From NCBI GenBank assembly GCA_946122785.1, contig CAMGYJ010000006.1, forward strand, positions 38,708,066 to 38,772,065: 64,000 nucleotides of DNA. Reading direction: 5' to 3'. Position numbers and translations under genes: made by a program. This DNA comes from Linum tenue (taxonomy: Eukaryota > Streptophyta > Magnoliopsida > Malpighiales > Linaceae). The notes beneath the pieces were generated by a model. That model was not told where the DNA came from, searched no databases, and was given only the letters and a program-made list of their open reading frames with translations. Of the stretch, positions 35,319-45,403 are shown piece by piece (the first letter of the stretch is position 1; every line of letters begins with the position of its first letter).

Positions 35319-35957
35319 GAGAGCAAGGACAAACCAAGGAAGAAGGAATCCTAGGGTTTGCTATAAGTGGTGGATTGGGAAGATTCTCCACAAGAGAAGT
35401 TCAACACAAGCTCAAAAGAGATTGGAGGGATCACCATGATGGTTTCTACCTCTTCCTCTTGTGTCCTTCCCCTTCCTAGCATGGAGTAGTACTCTTTTTC
35501 ATTTGGGTGTTGTGAAACCCTAACTATTTGCCATGTAGTTGTTGTGTGAATTTAATTATTGTTTAGGGTGTTGTTTAATTCAATGATTGAGTTATTTTTC
35601 ATGTTGATTTGTGCATGTTTGTTCTTAGCAATCCAATTGACGATTCTAACCTAGATAAGAAGGAAAACCCCCTTTCAAGGGAGGCTCAATTGAGTTGGGA
35701 TTCCTTGAGATTTTTAAGCCATCTATCTAGGTTAATGTAGGGCAAACCTCTATGTTGAATTAAGCAATTTGGTTAAGCGCGATTAAGCCGACCAACCATT
35801 GGGTTGAGTGAGAGAGTAAGTCAACCATCGATTGCCTTAAGCAAGAGGGCTACTTGAGTAGCCTATAATGTATCACTTGGTTTGGCAAACGAGAGTGTGG
35901 TCTACGACCATAGTTGCATTTACTAGCGGTTTCCGGTCACCTTGCCCATAAAAATTA

Positions 35958-37502
35958 GGGCTAATACCACTACAACACCCGAACTATCGCGAAAATGCCA
36001 CTTGTGTCCTATTGTTTCCAATATTCCATTCATGTCATGAACTATTATATTTTGTGTCATTTGTATCCTGTCAATTTTGTTGACCGTAAAAGATAACAGT
36101 TGACCAAACGGCGATCAACTTAACATTGACTTTTGCTTACGTGGCAATGCCAACTCATTGACACCTCACATTTTTAATTTAAATTAAATTAAACTTTGAA
36201 AATAAAAAATTGAAAAAACTTTAAATTCAAGAATATTAGTAAATAATATTCTATAACCTCAAATTCAAAAAAAAAAAACTATTCTCTACCGATTTGCCTC
36301 TCTCGCTCTAAAAAATTTCCCCTTCTGCCTCGCCATCTGCTTCGTCAAGAACGCGTTCGGCGGCAGTCGCACCCCGCCATCGGCATAATCATCCCCCATC
36401 ATCGTCCTCCCCACACAGCATCGGAAAGGCTTGCTGGAAATATTCGGCGATTTCAGTTTGAATCGATCACCTCGCCTGCCAGCATCTACGAATCGTGCAA
36501 TCTATGTCGAAAGAGCTGGGTTCACTTCTCTCCATCCTCATTGAAGAATTTCATCAACAATCAAATTCATCACCGCCACTGGCGTCGAGAAGCTCCGTGG
36601 GATTCCATTCTCGTCAAAGAAAGCGGAGTCGGCGGAATCAGACCAAATGGACAGAGGAGATTCGATTCAGCGACCTGACCAAACAGATCTGAGAAGAGCT
36701 CTGAAATTTGAAGAAGGCTGGGAGCTTCTTTAGCTCTCTGTTCGGTCGTCGTCTCCAACTCTAGTGGGGTTGGCGATTGAAATCCCTTTTCGATTTAGGG
36801 GTTTGCACATGGGGGAAGAAGGGGAACAAGGAGATGAACTTGATTTCTCCGATTTCCCTCTCCCAGGGCCTCCCCTCCAAAAGAACCCCACTTCCTTCAC
36901 TTCCTCTCGACTCTACCGCCTTGGTGAAGTCTCTGTACTCTCGCTTCACTGTCAGAAAGTGGGATTCCTCGGCGAGGGCTTGTTTTTCGGATTCAGTGAA
37001 CGGCGGTGGTTGCTGGGTGCGGCGAATTTTGTTCAGCTTGCGGTTGTGTTTTTGAATTTCTTTCTTACGGAGGGTGTGAACGATTTTAGGCGTTGGTTCC
37101 AAGCCTTTCTTTAGAAGCCTTCGTTTGATGGTTTCGACTTTGGGTTCAAATTTTTTAGTGGGAAGAGAAGGAGAAGGAGAAGGAGAAGAGGAATTGTAGA
37201 TCTGGATCTTGGGGAAGAGGTTGGTGGAATGAGGGGTGGGTTAAATTTTTATTGTATTTTATATTTTAATTATTTTCTTTTTCTTATTTATTAATATTAG
37301 ATAGAAAAATAAATAAAAATTAATATTTCAAATTCCACGTCAGATGCCACATCAGCACTGACTGGATTTTCTGTTAAAAACTAACGGTCAACAAAAGTCA
37401 ACACTAACGGAATCATAGTTCAGGACACAGATGGAATATTGGAAACAATAGGACACAAGTGGCATTTTCGCGATAGTTCGGGTGTTGTAGTGGTATTAGC
37501 CC
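35958..37502. mobile_element. Element K: Pack-MULE-like element with 72-bp perfect terminal repeat
   Basis: Both ends read GGGCTAATACCACTACAACA inward, and the inverted repeat is identical for its first 72 bases. It then continues, diverged, to about 190 bases. TAAAAATTA flanks it at 35949-35957 and 37503-37511, a 9-bp TSD typical of Mutator-like elements. There is no transposase, and the interior is exon-like. It is inserted in the LTR of element D. Confidence 0.85.
36761..37102 (-). pseudogene. Captured host gene fragment inside element K
   Basis: The minus-strand frame begins upstream of 37102 and codes a basic, charged, plant-nuclear-gene-like peptide with phrases such as TPKIVHTLRKKEIQKHNRKL, TESEKQALAEE, KREYRDFTKAVE and GRPWEREIG. 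Then IKFISLFPF looks like read-through into an intron. Codon use and charge pattern differ from the AT-rich arms. A Pack-MULE that picked up an exon is the simplest reading. I could not name the donor gene with confidence; an organelle RNA-binding or pentatricopeptide-type protein is possible. Confidence 0.5.
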
Positions 37503-37797
37503 TAAAAATTAATTCAATTCCTCGTGCCATGGTAGTAGTTAGGGGGAAGCGACACCCAAATGATCCTTCTCACATAGAGCTTTCAAAACCGTCTACTTTT
37601 TCCTTGCTTTACTTTAATTAGCAATCTTTTCAACCAAAACCGATTCACTAGATAATGTTTTTAACAATTGAAGTAGGGGTACACGGACCGGTCCGAGTTG
37701 ATATTGAAACATACTTGTCCTATATTGCACCCTACTAAGGTTTATACTTGGACCTTAGGCGGGAATTAATTGTGATATACGGGACGAGTCAAGTTTT

Positions 37798-37815
37798 TGG
37801 TGTCGTTGCGGGGGA
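37798..37815 (+). promoter_or_regulatory. Primer binding site of element D, tRNA-Asp type (mutated)
   Basis: TGGTGTCGTTGCGGGGGA, six bases after the LTR end. It is the same class as the PBS of element A at 1314-1331, with a few changes. Confidence 0.85.
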
Positions 37816-37942
37816 ACAACGGTCTGTTATCTTGAAAAAGTTGTTTGATGTTAATCTAGCTTTTAATTTCCAGTTTTGAAAGTGTGTGTGCTTTGGTTTT
37901 GCTAGACTTGGTGTTGTTTTCTAAGTGTGTGTAGGGAGGTGC

Positions 37943-39667
37943 ATGACCCGGAGCAATCCGACACCTTTGATACCACGTGACGAGGACATAAACCAAACTC
38001 TCCGACTCGGAGGACGGAGAGGGAGCTAGCGGAGGCAAGGAGGAGAAGTGAAGAAAGGGGACAACAATTTTGTCCCGGTACTGGTGGAGTAGAAGTTGAA
38101 GAAGCGGGAGGGGAACCCGACATTGGAGTAGAAATGGCGGGGAACCAAAGAGAAGCAGGAGCCGCCCAAGCTCGTAACCTAAACAATTCGGCGGTAGAAG
38201 AGGAAATCCCGAGGACAATGGGATATTATATGGCCCCACGGCCGGTGGACATTCAACCGCCAATCCTACACCCTCCCGTGACGACCAAAAATTTCAAGAT
38301 TAAGTCGGCTCTAGTGACCATGATACAAAACAATGCTTTGTTCCATGGTGTTCCGAGCGAGTCACCAAGAGAGCATGTGCAGAGATTTCTGGAGCTCGCG
38401 GGGAGCTTGAAAATCAGTGGTATGTCGGCTGAAGCTTTGCAACTGAGGCTTTTCCCCTATTCACTTGCAGGGAAAGCAATCCGGTGGCTAGACAATCGCC
38501 CGCCTCGTTCAATCACCTCATGGGACGATCTTCTCAACAAATTCATGACCCGCTACTGCCAGCCTTCGAAAACGTCCGAGTGGTGGAAGAAGATCACCCA
38601 TTTCGAGCAAGAGGAAGACGAGACCTTGCGGGATGCTTGGGAGAGATTCTCCGATTACTTTCTTCAATGCCCTCACCATGGGTTCGAGGAAAAGTTTCGG
38701 ATTGAAACTTTCTACGGTGGGCTAATCCAAGAAGACAAAATTCTCATTGACTCTCTTTGTCAAGGGAAATTGATGAATATGGCTCCACCGCAAGTGACCA
38801 AATTGCTCGAGGACAGGGTCCTCAAGGGGTACGATTGGGGTTTGACGAGGAGCGGGTGAAGAAGTAATGATAGAGGAGTGAGAAGCGTGGGAGAAAGCAC
38901 TCCACTTGAGGTGAAGCTTGACAAGTTGATCGAGGTAATTCTTAAAGATAATAAGATAGGAAAGAGGTCGGTGATGTCTTGTGATTGGTGTTTGAGCACT
39001 GGCCATCAGATGGCGGAGTGACAAGCAATGAAGGAGGCAACCACACCGGAGGAACAAGTCAACTTCTTGGCGAATGCTAGGGCTAATAACCCGTATAGCA
39101 ATACTTATAATCCCGGATGGAGGAACCACCCCAATTTTGCTTGGTCATCACCGACTAATCCTAGACCCCCGGGTTTTCAAGGCCCCAAGGGCAATTACCA
39201 ACCTGGGCCAACCTTCATCCAACAAAGGCCTCAAGTCCAAAGCTCAAGCTTCCAACAACCATACCAAGCACAATGTGGCCAAGTGTTTCAACAACAACAA
39301 CCCGACAAGCTATCCAAACTTGAAGACCTAGTGAACACCTTTGTGAGCACGAGTGCTCAAAAGTTTGAGAAGATTGAGCAATTTATGGATGTGGCGACTA
39401 CCAAGTTTACCTCGATTGAGGCGGGACTCCGAAGCCATCAAGCGAGCATCCAAAGTTTGGAGGTGCAAATCGGCAATCTTGGGAGGATCCTCACCGAGAG
39501 ACCCAAGGGAGCCCTACCTTCCCAAACCGTGGCGAACCCCAAGGATCATGCCGGGTTGAATGCAAATCAAGTGGGAAGTGGAAAGGTGACTCCGGGAGTT
39601 ACCGCTCAAGAAGTGAGGGAGAAGGAAGGTTCCAACCCGAAGGATGGAGAGGAAGAGCCCCCGATTT
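37943..39667 (+). pseudogene. gag: Athila-type gag of element D, two stops and a frameshift
   Basis: Translation probably began at ATG 37943 (MTRSNPTPLIPRDED), then changed frame before 38134. From 38134 to 39667 one frame continues with only two stops (TGA at 38857 and 39019). Landmarks are GYYMAPRPVDIQPPILHPP, the central gag domain with HVQRFLELAG, LRLFPYSLAGKAIRWLD, LLNKFMTRYCQPSKT and DAWERFSDYF, then KGYDWGLTRSG. The C-terminus is Asn/Pro/Gln-rich, with a helical stretch and QIGNLGRIL plus RPKGALPSQT. It is cut off at 39667 by the fused LTR end. Without the stops the gag would be almost full length, so it decayed recently compared with gag A. Confidence 0.82.
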
Positions 39668-39759
39668 GATATTTATACATACTTGCCCTGTATTGCACCC
39701 TACTAAGGTTTATACTTGGATCTTAGGCGGTAATTAATTGTGATATTCAGGACGAGTCA
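39668..39759 (+). repeat. 3' end fragment of an LTR closing element D
   Basis: These 92 bases match 37700-37791, the last part of the complete LTR, with a handful of differences, and end in GACGAGTCA. TSD CAACA follows. The joint with gag at 39667/39668 is a deletion that removed the rest of the internal region and most of the LTR. Confidence 0.85.
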
Positions 39760-39815
39760 CAACATAATGTAATATACCATAACATCAAATTCCACTAAAT
39801 GTAAAAAAGAAAGAA

Positions 39816-41473
39816 CTAATCGCCTCAGTGTCTGGCAGACAATCACAACTCCGTGAGAGAATCTGCGGATGTGACATCTTACGGTACCACTCCATGTAAT
39901 CGTCCATCACCTCCCATGGCTTCCTCTGCACAGGCCTAGAGTAGTAGTCTAAATGAACCCGGTGAGACCAGGTTCTGCCACCAACTTTCCGTGTGTGGAT
40001 GCCATGTCAAGTCGTACCCATGGGTGGAAGCTGATCATCTGACGCCCATCGGGCAAGATGGCTCTGGTGGTATCCCGTGTTGGTACCCAATCTGTCGGAG
40101 GCATCTAGTGGGCTCGTACGGCTCAGCTATGTCAGCATTGTTGAGGTTGTAGTTGTCCTGGTTTGAGGGTAGGGAAGTGATCGTAAATCCAACACTGTAG
40201 TAAGGCCAAACAGCTCGTCACTCCCTTCGCCTCCGCCCATGAAGCAATACCGAGCTATCTGTACAAGTAAGCAAGTGCTCCAGCCCCATTAGCGTAATTG
40301 CCAATCTGCTCCGAACTCTTCAGGATCAGTTGAGCACAGCTGACACGATCCCTAGTCTTATCCACGAACATGGTGGATCCCAACAGAAGCAGAAGCCAAC
40401 ACTGCGCCTCTTTAGCGGGAGGACCAGTCTGGCGCAATCGAGCTAAAGCCACCTCACCCAACAAACCATGTCCATTTTCCCAAGGCGACTTAACCGCCTT
40501 CGAACCCACCTGTGCCCCCCATATCCAAATCCATCTTATGCCTAAAACCCAAAAGGTCAAACATATCCTTGACCAGTATCGGGGTCTCTATTGCAGCAGA
40601 ACTCACGCTCATCTGTGCACCATCTAATGGAAGGCCCATGATGTAATGCACATCATGGAGGAGAATCATCATCCCTCTGAACGGCATGTGGAAAGTGTTG
40701 GTCCGGCTACCACCTCTCCACAAATGCCGAGATGAGCGTTGTATCCAACTCTCCACGAAGGGTGGACTATGCCAGGTGAGCCAGCCCTGAACTCTCCACT
40801 GCTGCTAGGGCATGAGAGTCACGAAAAACATGAGCCATCACCGCGCGATCAAACACTCCACTCCTATGGTGGCAGTCAATCACCCGTCAATCTGCCTCTC
40901 TTGTGTAAATACCGTAGGCCACATGAGCACGAAAGCTAGGAAGCAAACTGAGGTTGATAGGACCTCCCAAACATGAACCTCTAAGCTCTGTAAAAACGAC
41001 CAGCATGGTCTCTACTAGCATCGCCAGTATTGTGTGATGACCCACTGACGACTCTTCTTCGGAAAATTTCCACCTGAAAGGGGATACTCAAGCTCATTGT
41101 CCTCGGCCTCATCAGATCCATCATCAATCTCCTCTGAATCCTCGACTGATGGACTGTGTCCCTCCCTCATCTGAACACTGTAACCAGAAGGAACTCTGCT
41201 ACCCATTCCAACAGGGGAATGATAGTCAAAATGCGAGAAGCCGTCGGGCCTCATCCTCAACTATGGTTGTGGTGGTGGCTGTCGCTGTGGCTCTACCTCA
41301 GCCTGTGGCTCTACCTCAGCCTGTGGCTCTACCTCAGCCTGTGGCTCTAACTCCTCTCCCTCTATATGGTTACGCTTTTTCTTATTGTTTCTATCACTCG
41401 CACTTATCCAACGACTCTTAAATCTAGGCAGCTTACCTCCTTTCCCTCAAGAATCACCTGGCGCAGAGGCCAT
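39816..41473 (-). pseudogene. Plant mobile domain (PMD, MAIN/PP7-long-form-like) gene, 5' and central part
   Basis: PMD proteins occur in transposons and, domesticated, as the Arabidopsis MAIN/MAIL silencing proteins. From an ATG at 41473-41471 the minus strand codes for a basic N-terminus, an acidic part with an EPQAEV repeat (41349-41290), and then the PMD core. The core includes LISAFVERW (about 40735), TFHMPFRGMMILLHDV and IMGLPLDGAQMS (40700-40610). Later parts include YGIYTR, SLPSNQDNYNL and MDDYMEWYRKMSHP, which match the C-terminal half of the family. Several stops and frame changes inactivate it. It runs against the transposase gene and ends in the exon at 22952-23128. Confidence 0.62.
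41290..41349. repeat. 18-bp tandem repeat in the PMD coding sequence
   Basis: CCTGTGGCTCTACCTCAG occurs about three and a half times in perfect register. On the minus strand it encodes a repeated EPQAEV in the acidic N-terminal part of the PMD frame. In-frame expansion fits relaxed constraint on a linker. Confidence 0.8.
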
Positions 41474-42780
41474 CCCTATACATAATTACTAATAATTAGT
41501 CTCTACCGTTTTTTTAACTATTATCTATAATTAACACATTTAAACCGATTACTAGCATAATTCTAGATAAATAACATATTTTCATCAATTACTATACAAA
41601 ATTAACATATTTCCATGACTATTTATACATAGTTAAACATTTAATATTTTATAAATATTATTTATATAATTTTTTAATTATTATATACATAATTAACAGA
41701 TTTTAATCAATTACTAGTATAATTCTAGATAATTAACATACTTTTATTACTATACATAATTAACACATTTTAATCGATTACTAATATAATTCTAGATAAT
41801 TAACATATTTTCATTACTATGCATAATTAACACATTTTCTAACTATAAATTATTTATAATATAATTAAAAAAATTTATTATATAACATAACCTATTCAAA
41901 TTATCACTAATAATTACTTTCGACAATAACTAACAAGATTTAACACTAACTAAACTAATTTATTGATAAAAAAGAAACAGAAAAAAAATTTGGCCCGACC
42001 GCCAGAACAGACTGCCGCCATCCCAGACCCGGTACAAAGTTAGGCTTCGGATGGACGAACGTCGTACAAAGGGGGGTTTCAGACGGACCGTTGCGGTGCA
42101 AAGAGGGGCTTCGGACAGAGGGACGTTGTACGAAGGGGGGCTTCAGATGAAGGACAGGGTATGAAGGGGGGTTTCGGATGGCGCGACGATGCACACGCTG
42201 GTACGAAGCCGGTTTTCGACCGAAAAGACTCGGTACGAAGCCAGGTTTCGGCCGAAAAGGCCTGGTAGGAAGCCTGGTTTCGAATGATGAGCTGTCGTAC
42301 GAAACCAAAACACTTTTAGTCGTCGGAAACCCGGCTTCATACGGGGACTTCTCTGCCGAAACTGTGCTTCGTACCTGTCTTCGACTTCCAAAACTGATAT
42401 TCGTATTGGGCCATTTCGCCGGAAACCATTTTTTGACTGAAAATTATAGAAAACGATGAGGGAGGGATTTTAACATACCTCATATTTGTGCTGGCGGAGG
42501 TTTGGCGACAGGGTAGCAAAGGCCGCCGGTTGAAGGATTCTTGAGGGGGAGAGGAGTAAGGCCGCCAGAGGAAGGAGTGGGCCGTCGGCGGGACGTTTCT
42601 TGTGGGGAGAGGGGAGTGTTCTGCGGAGATGGGGGGGGGGGCAGGTTAGGGGTGAAGGGAAGGGGACGACGGCAGGTTTGGGTGGGAGGGGAAGGGTTTT
42701 TTTTATTTTTTTTCAAGGGTATTTTTGTCATTTTAAGTGTAACTATGGGCGGCAAATAATAATTTATCGGACGGCAAATA
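41474..42780. repeat. Right terminal region of element J
   Basis: 41490-41960 is extremely AT-rich with repeated AATTAACACATTT and TTCTAGATAA units, probably the leader or intron of the PMD gene. 42040-42420 is the right array of GTACGAAGC..TTTCG motifs. 42480-42720 is GC- and G-rich. From 42740 the terminal inverted repeat ends at about 42780. Confidence 0.6.
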
Positions 42781-44452
42781 GCGTGTCAGGACTTCTCTTT
42801 GACAAAAAAGTATATATATATGGTGACGTCTATCGTTCACTACCAAAAAATGCCGGTATGTCGTACACCACCTATCTCTGCCGTGCGATCCATCTCAACG
42901 GCCGAGATAAATGGCGGGCTCTGATTTTGTGGATTTATAAATACAATTACTGTAAAAGTCCCCCACAACCCAAAAACGTTACATTGTCGTCCACTTGCGT
43001 CAGAGGGCTGGCCAGGACCTACGAACCAAAAGTTATGTTCTGGACAGACGACCCAACCCTCATCTGCAAACCACCCAACCCGTTTCTCACCCTCTCGTAA
43101 CGCCATCACTTTCTCCGTCCCATGTTCTCTCTCTCTCTACCTCCCTCTCTGTTTATATATATATATATCTCTCTCTCTCCCCCTCCTCCTCCATTCCTAT
43201 AAATGATTCCACTTCAATCGAGTCTTAATACGGTCTAGAACTTTGTAATCACAACCCTCTTTCTCCGTTGTATTCGATCCGAGCAATTACGATGTACAAA
43301 TTATTCTTCTTTCGTCCCTCCATTCACTCAATAATTCGCCATCTCCGACCAGAGCACTTGGCCCAAATCGAGAGCCATAGTACACCGGGTGCATCTCTCT
43401 ATTACACGATTGCACAAATCAGACCACAAATTTCGGTACACACGCTATAAGTTCGTTAAAGCACACCACATGACCAATAACGTACACCACAAGTTTATTA
43501 TTGCATGCCACAAGTAACATAGAGAAAACCACATGTTTATAAAAGCACGACACAAGTCTATGGTATTGCTCCTCTATTTATTTAGTTATTCGTTCATGTT
43601 CCAGGTAGGTGTACTCCGTTCTGGGATCATTTCGGCCGGAGGAAGAAGATGACCAAGAGGTAATTTCAATCGAATTGTGGCTTCATCGTTATCTTAACTT
43701 GTGTTTGTGAAATAACCTACCCTATTGGGTTTAGAATATTGCAATATGATCTCGGATCCAATTACGGCTCTCGTGGGCTTAATGCATGCGGGCTTAATGG
43801 GCCAGGCACTGGACCATTTCAACTAGGGTTGAAATCTTAATAAATGTTGTATGGTTTTCGGATATTCTGAAATTATTAATTAGGGATCAAATTTTATGAA
43901 AATTCTATACGTATTTCATTTTCACTAGGTCTCGAAGGGATCATTCGTTGGGAAGGGAGAGAAAGCAGAACAATCTAACCACACCACAAGTTACGTAAAA
44001 GCACATCACAAGTCTTCTAAAGCATACAAAATATCATAAAAAGCATGCCAAAAGTCTATCTATTGTATTGCAAGTAATTATTATGAGGTGTCGAATCAGT
44101 GGCTGAGCTTTCAACTCTATCTATTGTCCTAGTGTTATAGCTAATTATTTGAAGCGTCGAATTACTGGTGGATATTTTCTAGTCTGGGTGTGAGGTATAT
44201 CTACTGTGAATATTGATTTGTTGATATGTAGGAGGTAAGTAATATTTACTTTGTGAGGTAAGTAATAACTTTTATATTTATCTCTTTTGGGACTTTTGTT
44301 TTTCCATTTTTTAAGTTTTAGAAGAATCGAGACTGTTTATATTTCCTTGATTCCTTCTATCTTTCCATCTCTTTGCATTCTGTCTTACTATCTCTTTACC
44401 CTTTCATTCTTTACTTTCGTGTTTTGCTTTGTTTCCGCGCTCTGCCCCAAAC
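42781..44452. other. Intergenic or 5' region of composite element E
   Basis: No gene. 43150-43185 is an AT/CT microsatellite. 43430-43565 and 43980-44070 hold two clusters of a loose repeat with core CACCACAAGT (variants ACACCACATG, GCCACAAGT, GACACAAGT, ATCACAAGT), spaced about 25-30 bases. 44300-44450 is CT/T-rich like a plant leader just ahead of the 44453 start codon. I could not define a terminal repeat. Confidence 0.45.
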
Positions 44453-45403
44453 ATGCCTGACAACATCCCCCTTCCATTACTTCACGGTGTTAGCAAAACC
44501 TTTGTAAACAAGGTTATTAATGAACCAGCGAAAAGGAATCGCGATCGGTTCTCTAGATTGTTTGTTTCTCGTTCTCTTCGCCCTAAAATCATTGTCGACC
44601 CTGGAGAGTTTCGAGATTTTGATATTCAGGTGCTGCACTACATCAACAACCTTGGATGGGGGTTTCTTCTTCACTCCCTCCCTCTGCCTCCATGTTCTCT
44701 CGTTGTTAGGTATTTCTATGCAAACATGCAGTGCATGGATATTGAATCTCGAGAGTTCTCAAGTCTTGTTGCTGGTCATGAGATTAGTTTGACAGATGAA
44801 GGCCTAGGTCGGGCTCTTAACATTCCCACTGGTGGCCTTCCCCTTGCTCATAAGCAAGAAATGGCTGCATACAAATTTGATCCCACTGAGAAATACGGCG
44901 AGCTTCTTAGAAGGCCTATACTCCCCACTGAAATAATCACCATTGCATATTCCAATAATCTGCATAGGGTTCTCCATTATTTCATCACGCATGTCTTTCA
45001 TCCCCGCAGTGACTCGCTTGATGTCGTCAATCAGCTTAATCTTTGGGTGATCTACAATGCCTTGGCTGGACGCAAGCTTGACTATTCCTACTTGCTTTTT
45101 GGCTACACGATCAGAGCAAATAGTGACGAGTATAGTGGGAGTTTTCCCTTTGGTGAATACATAAGCCTTCTACTTGCCAATCTGGATATTCCTTCGGGTG
45201 GTTATATTTTCGAGGAAACATCCATCCTTATCCCTACCGCCCTCATCATGAGGCACTACGTCATCCCACGGAGGCCTTCAGAAGGGGCAGAAGAGGTCGT
45301 TCTCATTGATGCAAAGGAGGTCGCTGCTGAAATCACTAGAGCTCGCAAAAGAAGCCGTATGATTCAAGAGGGAGCACGTGAGAAGGCGTCGAGCGAGGAC
45401 TAG
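44453..45403 (+). CDS. Intact 316-residue frame resembling the putative plant transposon protein family
   Basis: The first ATG is at 44453 (MPDNIPLPLL); the upstream codons in frame have no ATG. There is no stop over 316 codons. The central part (LVVRYFYANMQCMD.. then VAGHEISLTDEGLGRALNIP) matches the layout of a plant-specific, transposon-associated domain (VxxFYAN...V.F....IN..LGLP pattern). Function is unknown. The C-terminus is basic and ends in an RARKRSRM motif, a possible nuclear localisation signal. No zinc finger or catalytic motif is visible. It lies convergent to a Ulp1-like protease gene on the minus strand (46370-47001 and 60481-60676), so both may belong to the same element, E. 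An intact frame amid decayed genes suggests recent insertion or selection. Confidence 0.65.
   Translation: MPDNIPLPLLHGVSKTFVNKVINEPAKRNRDRFSRLFVSRSLRPKIIVDPGEFRDFDIQVLHYINNLGWGFLLHSLPLPPCSLVVRYFYANMQCMDIESREFSSLVAGHEISLTDEGLGRALNIPTGGLPLAHKQEMAAYKFDPTEKYGELLRRPILPTEIITIAYSNNLHRVLHYFITHVFHPRSDSLDVVNQLNLWVIYNALAGRKLDYSYLLFGYTIRANSDEYSGSFPFGEYISLLLANLDIPSGGYIFEETSILIPTALIMRHYVIPRRPSEGAEEVVLIDAKEVAAEITRARKRSRMIQEGAREKASSED

Larger units (their letters stand above)
26381..37791 (+). repeat. Complete LTR of element D, split by elements C and K
   Basis: LTR pieces are 26381-26848, 35319-35957 and 37503-37791, after allowing for the duplicated targets. Together they make an LTR of about 1.4 kb ending in GGGACGAGTCA. 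A TATA-like GGTATATAATG lies at 26778-26788, probably before the transcription start. GTTCACGGT and its complement recur at 26577-26770. The pieces match LTR A and LTR H in the same order. Confidence 0.82.
23169..39759 (+). mobile_element. Element D: Athila-like retrotransposon, deleted tandem structure, nested insertions
   Basis: TSD CAACA is at 23164-23168 and 39760-39764. Order: the first 15-20 bases of an LTR (TGATTCGGGCCTAAT at 23169); Athila 3' ORF and 3' internal region (to 26380); a complete LTR (26381-37791, interrupted by elements C and K); PBS; gag (37943-39667); the last 92 bases of an LTR (39668-39759). This is LTR-internal-LTR-internal-LTR with two large deletions, not a normal single element. 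Protease, reverse transcriptase and integrase are absent. Confidence 0.85.
18911..42780 (+). mobile_element. Element J: composite MULE with transposase-OTU gene and plant mobile domain gene
   Basis: The left end (from about 18911) and the reverse-complemented right end (to about 42780) match: G(T/C)TATTTRCYGYCC, then TTATTATTTGYCG. Inside both ends are arrays of GTACGAA/TTCGTAC repeats (19210-19440; 42040-42420). Left to right inside are the transposase and OTU frames (plus), the last exon of a PMD gene (minus), inserted element D, and the rest of the PMD gene (minus). The TSD of D (CAACA) and the split PMD gene show that the two halves were once continuous. I could not find a convincing 9-bp TSD for J itself, so the exact ends are approximate. 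Confidence 0.72.

Noticed and set aside
42143..42760. Open frames in the right terminal region of element J
   Set aside because: They follow the GTACGAA repeats and the G-rich terminal part; repetitive sequence without protein features.
44429..44452. Eight extra N-terminal codons before the 44453 start
   Set aside because: The codon at 44429 is TTG, not ATG. The first ATG in frame is 44453.
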